Assembly: GCA_041485385.1 (NCBI GenBank)
Contig: JBGPJM010000010.1
Span: 1-50,890, forward strand
Origin: JBGPJM01 sp041485385
GTDB taxonomy: Bacteria > Planctomycetota > Phycisphaerae > Phycisphaerales > UBA1924
Direction of reading: 5' to 3'
DNA: 50,890 bases
Part shown: positions 1 to 7,466 of the stretch, in pieces
Layout: every line of letters begins with the position of its first letter
How positions within the stretch are numbered: position 1 is the first letter of the stretch
Notes under the pieces: generated by a model
The model's database searches: none
What the model saw: only the letters and a program-made list of their open reading frames with translations
Told to the model about the DNA's origin: nothing
Program-made: the position numbers and the translations under genes

Positions 1-4
1 CAGG

Positions 5-41
5 ATCTCTCGATCCTTCTCAACATCTCTCGATCCTTCTC
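5..41. repeat. Two-copy 20-bp-period direct repeat
   Basis: The 17-mer beginning ATCTCTCGATCC occurs at 5-21 and again at 25-41, separated by 3 bases. It lies upstream of the pilM-like gene. Two copies only, so it may be chance or the edge of a longer repeat that begins before the window. Confidence 0.4.
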
Positions 42-183
42 GTCCCCTGTTCCCACACCTTGGGCCGGTAACCAGCCCTGGACCACCGGCGCTTCCAGGG
101 ACACGCAAGCCGGGTCCCGGATATGCCGATCTGATGACACCAGTTCTGAGGTCTCCGCGCGCCGGAGCCCTCTTGGAGGCTCG

Positions 184-2007
184 ATGTCCCTCAGTTCCAG
201 ACGCGTCGTCCTCGAAGTGTCGCCAACGCGCCAGCAGCTCTCCGTCTACCGCGGCGAGACGCTGGTGGCCGCGCGATCCGAGCGCCTCGAGCCGGCCGAT
301 TCCCGCAAGTCGTGGCTCGACGCCATGACGTCGCTGCCGGTGCGCCTGGGTCGCTGGGTGCAGGAGCTGGGCGTGACGGGGGCGAGGGCGACGGTGGTCT
401 ACTTCAGCCCGGATTCGTCGGCGGGGATCTTCTCCTGCCCCCTCGCCGCGGGGCGCACCCGGGGAGCCGAGGCGGCCACCCTGGCCCTTGGCGAAGCGAC
501 GGCGTACTCGCTCGACAGCAACCCGTTCGACGTGCGGTGCATCGCCACGGACAAGCCGACGGCGGGGGGAACCGGCCAGACGAAGCCCGCGCAGATGCAC
601 TGTCTCGCCGCCGCGGATTCCGAATCCTGTGCCAAGGCGCTGGCCGACTGCCTGCGGAACGCCGGGCTCGTGCCCAAGGCGTTCATCCCCGTGCCGGCCG
701 CGATGCTGGCCGCCTCGATGCGGATGCTGGTCGAGCGGCCGGAAAAGGCAAAGGCCGGCGGCTCCCGCCTGGTGCTGTGGATCGGCGAGCACGGATCGGT
801 TCTGGCGGCTGGCAACGCCGAGCGCACGGCGTTCATCCGGCACCTTCCGCTGGGGGTGGAGTCGCTGGTGGATGCGATGGTGCGTCCGGTCCAGGGACGG
901 CCGACGACGAAGCTGCCCGGCACCGGGCCGGACGGGACCACGACCGACCGAGCCGACGCCCGGGCGATGCTGTTCTCCTCGGGCATCCCGCGCCCGACCG
1001 GGCCCGGCGAGGCGTCGACGGGCGGCGCAACGATCCTGCCGCTCATCCAGCCGGTGCTGCAGAAGTACATCGTGGAGACGAAGCAGTCGTTGAGGTTCGG
1101 GCTGTCGCAGCCGGAGCGTACCGGGCTGAGCCTGATTATCGCCGGCCCTGGGGCGTCCATCGCCGGTCTGGCGGAGATCATCGCCCGCGAGTGCGGGATC
1201 GAGGTCTCGGCGCAGGACCCTGCCGGCGTCAGCCCGCCTCCGGACGATCTGGCGCGCGGCGACGCGTCGGCTCTTTTCTGCGCCGGCGAGCTGCCGATCA
1301 ACCTTCTGCCCAACGAGCTCGTCGCCACGGTCTCGCGCAAGCGTCTCCGCGCGGCGATGTGGGTCGGAGCCGGCCTGGCCGCGGCGGCGATGTCGCTCGA
1401 CGGCGCAGGGGCCTATGTCGTCCTGCAGAAGGAGCAGCGGACCCTGCAGTCGCTCCAGCAGCAGGCCGCGGCTCCCAACGCCTCACGCGCGGCCTACGAG
1501 AAGACGCGTGCCGCGCGCCGGGGCGTCACGCTGGCCAGCCAGAAGATCGACCAGGCGCTGGGGAGCGGCCCGGAATGGGCAGCGACGCTCTCGTTCCTGG
1601 CCGAGCACACCCCGGCGACCATACGCCTCCGCGAGGTCCGCGCCGAACGAACGCTGCCGGCGCGTTCCCCGGCCGACGGCTCGCCTGTCACGACGGCCTC
1701 AACGACGTGCCGCGTGGTGGGCGTGGTGAGACCCGAGGGCGTCATGCCGGCAGCGCTGATCGTCAAGCAGTTCATCGACACGCTCAACTCCGCACCGATC
1801 TTCCAGTTCGCCAAGCTCGGTACGACGCAGCGCGTGAAGGAGCCGACCGCGCCGGGCGAGATCGAGCAGGCCGTGCGTGAGGTGCTCTCCTTCGAGATCA
1901 CGCTGGGGCTGATCGAGCTGCCGCGCTCGCTCAGCGAGGACGCCAAGCGGCCGGGCTTGAAGTCCGACGGCCTGGCCAGCGCTTCCGGCGAGGGGGTGCC
2001 CCGATGA
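184..2007 (+). CDS. PilM-PilN fusion, type IV pilus/type II secretion inner-membrane platform protein
   Basis: A 607-residue protein. Residues 1 to about 370 look like the actin-fold PilM/GspL cytoplasmic part. The tail begins with INLLP at residues 372-376, the hallmark of the PilN N-terminus that binds PilM, and continues into one membrane segment (about 389-413) and a periplasmic PilN-like domain. In most bacteria PilM and PilN are separate chains, so this is a natural fusion, comparable to GspL of type II systems. The start at 184 is supported by GGAGG at 175-179, although the frame is open back to base 1. Its TGA overlaps the ATG of the next gene by 4 nt (ATGA), implying translational coupling. 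PilM assignment is inferred from layout and the INLLP motif; a GspL name would be equally defensible. Confidence 0.75.
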   Translation: MSLSSRRVVLEVSPTRQQLSVYRGETLVAARSERLEPADSRKSWLDAMTSLPVRLGRWVQELGVTGARATVVYFSPDSSAGIFSCPLAAGRTRGAEAATLALGEATAYSLDSNPFDVRCIATDKPTAGGTGQTKPAQMHCLAAADSESCAKALADCLRNAGLVPKAFIPVPAAMLAASMRMLVERPEKAKAGGSRLVLWIGEHGSVLAAGNAERTAFIRHLPLGVESLVDAMVRPVQGRPTTKLPGTGPDGTTTDRADARAMLFSSGIPRPTGPGEASTGGATILPLIQPVLQKYIVETKQSLRFGLSQPERTGLSLIIAGPGASIAGLAEIIARECGIEVSAQDPAGVSPPPDDLARGDASALFCAGELPINLLPNELVATVSRKRLRAAMWVGAGLAAAAMSLDGAGAYVVLQKEQRTLQSLQQQAAAPNASRAAYEKTRAARRGVTLASQKIDQALGSGPEWAATLSFLAEHTPATIRLREVRAERTLPARSPADGSPVTTASTTCRVVGVVRPEGVMPAALIVKQFIDTLNSAPIFQFAKLGTTQRVKEPTAPGEIEQAVREVLSFEITLGLIELPRSLSEDAKRPGLKSDGLASASGEGVPR

Positions 2008-2657
2008 TCTCGCCTCGCGCCGGACGCTCCAAGCTCCTCCCCGAGCTGGTGATCGCGCTCTCGCTCTGCCTGGGCGGGCACTTCATGATCGTCGACCCGA
2101 TCAAGCAGAAGCTGCGCGACACGCAGATGAAGGTCAACCAGCTGGTCGATGAGTCTCGCGAGGCCGGCAGGCTCGGCGACGACCTGCCGCGCGTGGTCCA
2201 GATCCTTTCGCAGACGGCCGTGGCGGCCCAGTCGATCCACGAGCGGAGCAGGGACGCGCTGGACGAAGGGGCGATGTTCACGGCGATCACCACGCTGGCG
2301 GTTCGGCACAACGTGCGGATCGACCAGCTCGACCCGCGTGAGGCGCCGGACCAGCCGGGGCGCGCACCCTCGCCGGCGCCCGGCGCACCGGCCGCGCCCG
2401 CGCCCCGTCCGGGCGACCACGTGCTGGCCTACACGATCACCGCGACGGCGCGGTACGCCGACCTCACGGCGTTCGTCGAGGCGCTGACGACCGGTCTGGG
2501 CTACACCGTCGTGCACTCGCTCCGCATCGAACCCACCTACGACCCGGCGATGCCCACGATCCTGGCGACGATCGTCACCGAGCATTACGCGTTCGACGCC
2601 TCTCCGCTCGCCATCACCTCGGCCGCCCCCGGCGCGCCCCCTCCCACTTCCCCATGA
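2004..2657 (+). CDS. PilO-like inner-membrane protein
   Basis: A 217-residue protein with a short basic N-terminus, one membrane segment at about residues 12-32, a charged stretch likely to be coiled coil (about 35-75) and a Pro/Ala-rich linker near 112-133 before a compact C-terminal domain. This is the architecture of PilO/GspM, which pairs with PilN in the alignment subcomplex of type IV pili. It starts inside the stop of the PilM-PilN gene and ends inside the start of the following PilP-like gene, both ATGA overlaps. Sequence conservation in PilO is low, so the call rests on topology and operon position. Confidence 0.6.
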   Translation: MISPRAGRSKLLPELVIALSLCLGGHFMIVDPIKQKLRDTQMKVNQLVDESREAGRLGDDLPRVVQILSQTAVAAQSIHERSRDALDEGAMFTAITTLAVRHNVRIDQLDPREAPDQPGRAPSPAPGAPAAPAPRPGDHVLAYTITATARYADLTAFVEALTTGLGYTVVHSLRIEPTYDPAMPTILATIVTEHYAFDASPLAITSAAPGAPPPTSP

Positions 2658-3268
2658 AACCCACCCGGATCAACCCGAAGCGCATCGCCCGGATCCTGAC
2701 GGCGGCGGCCCTGCTCACGCCGTTCGCGGTCGTGCAGGCAGCGCGCGTGCTCGTCGGCAACTCGGGACCCGCGGCGGCCCCGGGGGCAACGATCACGCCC
2801 GCGATGCCCGGCATCGCCGGGGCCGGCGACCTGGGCGCCGGCGTGGCCGCCCGCAAGCCGACGCCCTCGCAGCAGAAGGCGCTGGACTGGCTCAACGCGC
2901 AGCGCCTGTCGCCGCCGCTCGAGGTGGCGCGCGAGTTCGACCTCTCGCCCATGGACAGGGCCGCGGCGCCGGCGAAGCCGCCCGCGCCGCTGCCGCCTGT
3001 GGAGCCGCCGAAGATCGAGCCGGTCATCCCCGCCATCCCCGCCGCCGAGGCCCTCAAGGACCTGAAGATCACGGCGGTGATGGGGACCGATGCCCAGGCA
3101 GGCGGGGCCATCGCGGTGATCGGCGGCAAGCTCCGTCGCGCGGGCGACGAGGTCGCTCCCGGGTGGACGATCTCATCGATCAATGCGCGGGACTGGGTCG
3201 TTCTGCTCACCTACAAGACCGGCGAGAGCGCCACGCTGAGCGGCATGCGGCCGCAGCAGAACCGCTGA
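2654..3268 (+). CDS. PilP/GspC-like periplasmic protein
   Basis: A 204-residue protein. A hydrophobic segment at about 12-30 could be a signal anchor. A Pro/Ala-rich linker follows, then a C-terminal beta domain (about 135-204) with the pattern LKITAVM...AVIGGKLRRAGDEV, the kind of 'homology region' fold seen in PilP, GspB and GspC that contacts the secretin. It is the last of three overlapping genes. No PilQ secretin follows; the next gene is convergent and its stop codon starts at the very next base. Function is inferred from position plus domain pattern. Confidence 0.5.
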   Translation: MKPTRINPKRIARILTAAALLTPFAVVQAARVLVGNSGPAAAPGATITPAMPGIAGAGDLGAGVAARKPTPSQQKALDWLNAQRLSPPLEVAREFDLSPMDRAAAPAKPPAPLPPVEPPKIEPVIPAIPAAEALKDLKITAVMGTDAQAGGAIAVIGGKLRRAGDEVAPGWTISSINARDWVVLLTYKTGESATLSGMRPQQNR

Positions 3269-3997
3269 CTACGGACCGGGTTTGCGGCCCGCGAGCGTGA
3301 AGCGATAGAACAGGAACCGGCGGTAGCGCAGGTACGTCAGGTCGAGCCGTCGCGCGAAATCCATCGCTTCACGCCTGGTGAACCCCGCCTCGATGCTCAC
3401 TGCCGCGTCGTGCCGCACGATCCGCGGCCGGCCGATCAGCAGCAGGTTCACCAGCGTCCGCGAGAGCCGCGACCGCACCAGGTCGTTCCACACCAGCCCG
3501 CCGCCCGGCCGGATCAGCCGGTCCATGATCCGCAGCACCGTCAGCGCCTGGATCTCCGGGAGGTGGTGGAGGAACAGGCCGGCGTGAACGCAGTCAAAAG
3601 ACTCGATGGGGAACTGGTCGGTCAGCCGCAGAGCGTCGGCCTGAAGGACGGTGATGCGGCCGGCTTCCCCGGCGGGCAGGCTCCGTCGCACATGCTCGCG
3701 CGCCAGATCGATCGTTGTCGGATGGAGGTCGACGGCCGTTACGCGCAGGTCGATGCCGCGGCCCCTGGCCCAGTTCACCGCCGCGATCGGGATGTCCGCG
3801 GAACCCGTGGCAATATCGAGCATGTTGATCGGACGGTCGGTCGGCCAAGAGCGGCGCCATCGATCCAGATAGTGCAGCAGCGCCAGCGTGCCGGCGAATC
3901 GCCTGTTGACGTGCCGCAGATAGCCCAGCGCGACATCCAGGTCGTCTCGCGACGCTGCGGGGTCATCCATGAGTTCGGGTGTGCGTTTTCGTTTCAT
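3269..3997 (-). CDS. Class I SAM-dependent methyltransferase
   Basis: A 242-residue soluble protein. SAM-binding motif I is seen as NMLDIATGSADIP (about 58-70), followed by an acidic post-I strand (VTAVDLHP) and a motif resembling DCVHAGLFLHHL. This matches the UbiE/Methyltransf_25 group of small-molecule methyltransferases; the substrate cannot be read from the sequence. Such enzymes are often paired with a type III polyketide synthase and a geranylgeranyl-reductase-like flavoprotein. A flavoprotein of that type is present at about 24.9 kb, but not adjacent. Its stop abuts the stop of the PilP-like gene without an intervening base. Confidence 0.75.
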   Translation of the reverse strand: MKRKRTPELMDDPAASRDDLDVALGYLRHVNRRFAGTLALLHYLDRWRRSWPTDRPINMLDIATGSADIPIAAVNWARGRGIDLRVTAVDLHPTTIDLAREHVRRSLPAGEAGRITVLQADALRLTDQFPIESFDCVHAGLFLHHLPEIQALTVLRIMDRLIRPGGGLVWNDLVRSRLSRTLVNLLLIGRPRIVRHDAAVSIEAGFTRREAMDFARRLDLTYLRYRRFLFYRFTLAGRKPGP

Positions 3998-4085
3998 AGC
4001 GGGGGAATGGCGGCGGATCGGCGGTCGAGAATACCTGATGCCCGGCGTGACGGAGCGGTGACCATCGACGCCGTCGCGACCGGTG

Positions 4086-4091
4086 TAAACT
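4086..4091 (+). promoter_or_regulatory. -10-like TAAACT immediately upstream of panB (leaderless candidate)
   Basis: TAAACT ends 5 nt before the panB ATG at 4097 and no Shine-Dalgarno sequence is present. A transcript starting 6-7 nt after the hexamer would begin at or next to the ATG. Confidence 0.4.
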
Positions 4092-4096
4092 TCGTG

Positions 4097-5092
4097 ATGC
4101 CCGAGAACGCCGTCAACGAGCCCCGCGAGCGGGTCACGATCCAGACGCTGGTTCGGATGGCGGCGGAGGGCGCACCGTTCGCCTGCCTGACGTGCTACGA
4201 CGCCACGACCGCCCGCTGGCTGCAGCGGGGAGGCGTGCCGCTGCTGCTGGTAGGCGACACCGCCGCTGAGGTCGTACTAGGGTACGAGCGGACCATCGAC
4301 ATGCCGCTGGACGTGGCCCTGGCCCTCACAGCGGGTGTGAAGCGAGGTGCCCCGGAAACACTGGTCATGGGGGACATGCCCTTCATGACCTACCAGGCCG
4401 ACGAGGCCGATGCCATCCGGAATGCCGGCCGCTTCCTGACGGAAGGGCTCGCCGACATCGTCAAGGTGGAGGCAGACGCGTCGTTCGGGCCGCGCCTGGA
4501 GAAAATGGTCCGCGCCGGGGTGCCCGTGTGCGGGCACGTCGGCAGCCGCCCGCAGCGGGCGGCCTTGTTCGGCGGCTACGGCTCCGCCGGTCGCACCGCC
4601 CAGGAGGCGCGGCAGATCGTGAATGACGCCGTGGTCCTCGAGCAGGCCGGTTGCCAACTGTTACTCATCGAAGCGGTGCCGGATGAGGTGACCGACCATG
4701 TGCTGGCGGCGACCACCGTGCCGCTGATCGGCATCGGCGCGGGCCTGCGGTGCCACGGACAAGTGCTTGTGCTGCAGGATCTTCTTGGGATGACCGAACG
4801 GGCCCCCCGGTTTGCGGAGCCAGTTGCGGAACTCGGCAAGGCCATCGCCGCAGCGGGTGCCGAATGGGTCCGGCGCGTCGCCGAGAAACGAACTGGTGGG
4901 AAACTGTACGGCATGAAGCCTGGGGAATCGGAGAAGCTGGCCGAGCCGGGAAAGCCGGAATCGGCCTGGAATGATCCGGCGCGTGGCACAACTGCCGATG
5001 AAGGAACCCGTAGAACCAATGCGCCCTCCGTGTCAGCCAAGCCGGCTGGGGCGCGGCTCAGCGGGAAGGCGGGGTCGGCCGGGGGACGGTGA
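4097..5092 (+). CDS. panB: 3-methyl-2-oxobutanoate hydroxymethyltransferase (ketopantoate hydroxymethyltransferase)
   Basis: Transfers a hydroxymethyl group from 5,10-methylene-THF to 2-oxoisovalerate, the first committed step of pantothenate and CoA synthesis. Family motifs are clear: ACLTCYDATTARWL near the N-terminus, the metal-site aspartates in LLLVGDTAAEV and VMGDMPF, and the catalytic glutamate in LLLIEAVPDE. The reading frame is open far upstream, but family alignment places the start at this ATG. The protein is 331 residues; the family is usually about 260-280. The excess is a low-complexity Gly/Ser/Pro/Lys C-terminal tail of about 55 residues after GGKLYGMK. panC is not in the window. 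No ribosome binding site; see the TAAACT box. Confidence 0.93.
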   Translation: MPENAVNEPRERVTIQTLVRMAAEGAPFACLTCYDATTARWLQRGGVPLLLVGDTAAEVVLGYERTIDMPLDVALALTAGVKRGAPETLVMGDMPFMTYQADEADAIRNAGRFLTEGLADIVKVEADASFGPRLEKMVRAGVPVCGHVGSRPQRAALFGGYGSAGRTAQEARQIVNDAVVLEQAGCQLLLIEAVPDEVTDHVLAATTVPLIGIGAGLRCHGQVLVLQDLLGMTERAPRFAEPVAELGKAIAAAGAEWVRRVAEKRTGGKLYGMKPGESEKLAEPGKPESAWNDPARGTTADEGTRRTNAPSVSAKPAGARLSGKAGSAGGR

Positions 5093-5159
5093 TCGCCCTG
5101 AGATCACGGGCCTGTGTGGCGGCAACTCGGCCGACCCACGGCTGCAAGGAGTGTTGTCC

Positions 5160-6581
5160 ATGCGTCGCTTCGTCACGTTCGGACCGGCCTTCGTGGTGCT
5201 CCTCGCGGCCGTGGTCACGCTCCTGGGAGCGCCGGCGGTGGTGAGACGGATCGGCTTGGCGAACACGGAGGTGCAGATCCGCCTCGCGCAGGCGCAGCTG
5301 GACCGCGACAACATTCTCGAGCAGATCAACCACGCGGTGCGCAACATCGCGCAGGCGGTCGAGCCGACGGTGGTGCACATCGCCGTCGAGGGCCCGGGGC
5401 CGCGCCCCTGGCAGCGCCAGCGGCTCTCGCAGGGCTCCGGGTGGGTCTACGACGGGCATGGGTACGTGGTGACCAACGCCCACGTCGTGCGCGGCGCGCC
5501 GTCGATCGCCGTGCAGTTCTTCGACGGGCGGACCACGGAGGCCGAGCTTGTCGGGGTGGACACCACGACGGACATCGCGGTGATCCGCGTGAAGACCGGC
5601 GAGGGCCTTTTCCCGGCCCGTCGCGCCACCGGGCAGGAGCTCTCGCAGGGGGACCGCGTGTACGCGTTCGGCTCCCCCTTCGGGTTCAAGTTCTCCATGA
5701 GCGAGGGGATCGTTTCGGGGCTTGGGCGCGACCCGCGCGGCGTCATCGGCGCCGGCGGCAACGGCTACACCAACTTCATCCAGACCGACGCCGCCGTGAA
5801 CCCCGGCAACTCCGGCGGGCCGCTCGTGGACGTCAACGGAAAGGTGGTCGGCATGAACGTCGCCATCGCCACCGGCGTGCAGCCCTCGGGCACCAGCGAG
5901 GGGCAATCCTCGGGCATCAGCTTCGCCATCCCGCTGGAGACGATCGAGTCTGTCGTTGGCCAGCTCATCTCCGGCGGGACTGTCGCCAAGGGCTTTCTCG
6001 GCATTGTTCACTTTGAGGACGACGACAACAACCGGGTCGCCCTGGAAGGGACGGGGTACAAGGGGCGCGGCGTCTTCCTCCGCGACGTGGCGCCGGGCGG
6101 ACCCGCGGACAACGCCGGCATCCACAAGGGCGACATCATCACCGAGTTCAGTGGGCGGAAGGTGGCCAGCACCGCGGCGCTGCGGCAGATCATCACGATC
6201 ACCCGGCCGGGCGAGGAAGTGCCCGTCACGATCTGGCGCTCCGGCGAGGAGCTGCACCTGAAGGTGATGCTGACGGACCAGTCTCAGTCCACCGTGGGTA
6301 TTGAGAACGCCTACAACGCGGTGGTTGGCTTCGGTCTCCAGGCCTCCGACAGCGATCGGGGCGTGACGATCGACGCGGTGCGGGACGCATCGCCGGCCGA
6401 GATCTGTGGCCTGCACCAGGGGATGATCATCTCGTCGATCGAGAATCAGGACGTGACCAACGTCCGCTCCATGCTGACGGTGCTCGCAGAAAAATTCTTC
6501 GCCAACGGCAAGAAGCTTCACGCCATCGTCGAGGACGAGAACGGGCGGAAGAAGACGGTTGAGCTGCAGTACCGACCGTAG
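5160..6581 (+). CDS. HtrA/DegP-type periplasmic serine protease with PDZ domains
   Basis: A 473-residue protein with an N-terminal membrane/signal segment (about 5-24). The trypsin-like triad is intact: His108 in VTNAHVV, Asp138 in TTTDIAV and Ser218 in NPGNSGGP. A PDZ domain spans about 277-380. A second PDZ-like region lies about 385-470 and contains DASPAEICGLHQGMIISS. This is the standard envelope quality-control protease. The start is fixed by AAGGAG at 5146-5151, 8 nt before the ATG; the longer upstream frame overlaps panB and is not used. It is convergent with the following lipoprotein gene, with only 12 nt between the stops. Confidence 0.92.
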   Translation: MRRFVTFGPAFVVLLAAVVTLLGAPAVVRRIGLANTEVQIRLAQAQLDRDNILEQINHAVRNIAQAVEPTVVHIAVEGPGPRPWQRQRLSQGSGWVYDGHGYVVTNAHVVRGAPSIAVQFFDGRTTEAELVGVDTTTDIAVIRVKTGEGLFPARRATGQELSQGDRVYAFGSPFGFKFSMSEGIVSGLGRDPRGVIGAGGNGYTNFIQTDAAVNPGNSGGPLVDVNGKVVGMNVAIATGVQPSGTSEGQSSGISFAIPLETIESVVGQLISGGTVAKGFLGIVHFEDDDNNRVALEGTGYKGRGVFLRDVAPGGPADNAGIHKGDIITEFSGRKVASTAALRQIITITRPGEEVPVTIWRSGEELHLKVMLTDQSQSTVGIENAYNAVVGFGLQASDSDRGVTIDAVRDASPAEICGLHQGMIISSIENQDVTNVRSMLTVLAEKFFANGKKLHAIVEDENGRKKTVELQYRP

Positions 6582-6593
6582 GCGAAGGGCCGG

Positions 6594-7466
6594 CTACCTC
6601 GGCGCGCCCCGCGGCTTGATCGTCACCGTGACCGACGTGCCCGCGGCGGGCACGTTCTGCTTGTTCGCGATCCACTGAGGCTCCTGTACGCCCGCGTCCG
6701 GACTGATCACTCGTCCGTAGGCGATCGCCTCCGAACCGAAGGTCGTCAGCCCGATGAGCGTGCCCGCGCCGTCGGCGTCGTACCACTCACGGCCTTGGCG
6801 GTGCACGATCTGCGAGCCCGCGAAGAGCCAGCCGGCGGGCTTGGGCGCGGGGCCCGCGTCGAACCGCGCTCCGGTGTTCGTGTCCACGATCATGTCCGCG
6901 GGCGAGAGTGAAACGTCCCTCCCGGTCGCATCCCGGAAGGAGATCGTGATGTCCACCGGATCTCCGGTCGGATCGATCGCAACGAGCTCGCCGTTCTCCA
7001 CCTTCCAGCGACCCGGCGTGCCCGGCTGGAGGTTGATGAGCAGCAGTGCCGCGTGCACGTGCGACGGCCTGGCCTGCGTCATCACCAGCGACTCGTGCTC
7101 TTTCGTGTCCTGCGTGCAGGCGACAACCTCGAGGAACACCAGCGGTGTGACCTTGTCGTGGGCGTCGATAGGGACGATGCCGTCGAACTGCACGATGCGC
7201 GCCTTGGCGTCGGCCTTCACGTGAGGAAAGACCTCACGAAGGTCGGAGGCAACCGGGGCCTCCGACGGCGCGGGGCCCGGGATCTCCACCTGGGATGCGG
7301 AGGGCTCCGGCGGCGATGATCGGGGCGTTTGGACGGCGGAGGCCGGGTGCGCATCGACCGCCGGCGGCGCGGGGTTGGAGTGGCAGGCGGCCACGAGCAA
7401 GCTCGGCAAGACAGCCCACCCGCGTCGGAGTCCGGCTACGCCGGTGATCATGAAGGATCGGCTCAT
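6594..7466 (-). CDS. YdjY-domain lipoprotein of unknown function
   Basis: A 290-residue exported protein with a lipobox LVAAC (Cys28) after a short basic-hydrophobic N-terminus, so probably anchored to a membrane. After a Pro-rich spacer, the folded part carries the pattern FLEVVAC...KEHESLVM...HVHAALLL and GTPGRW, which I recognise as the YdjY-type domain common in planctomycetes; its role is unknown. The ATG overlaps the murD stop by 4 nt (ATGA), so it is translated from the murD message. A longer frame extends upstream inside murD but lacks the lipoprotein signal at its start. Confidence 0.7.
   Translation of the reverse strand: MSRSFMITGVAGLRRGWAVLPSLLVAACHSNPAPPAVDAHPASAVQTPRSSPPEPSASQVEIPGPAPSEAPVASDLREVFPHVKADAKARIVQFDGIVPIDAHDKVTPLVFLEVVACTQDTKEHESLVMTQARPSHVHAALLLINLQPGTPGRWKVENGELVAIDPTGDPVDITISFRDATGRDVSLSPADMIVDTNTGARFDAGPAPKPAGWLFAGSQIVHRQGREWYDADGAGTLIGLTTFGSEAIAYGRVISPDAGVQEPQWIANKQNVPAAGTSVTVTIKPRGAPR

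Noticed and set aside
3410..4096. Upstream extension of the panB frame by 229 codons
   Set aside because: It is antisense to the methyltransferase gene and has no homology; the PanB family start is at 4097.
5700..5710. Internal ATG-like start sites within htrA
   Set aside because: No ribosome binding site and they would remove the catalytic His and Asp.
5058..6521. Long open frame antisense to the HtrA gene
   Set aside because: High third-position GC leaves antisense frames open; the translation is low-complexity (Asp/His/Arg/Val rich) with no domain, while the sense strand has an intact protease.
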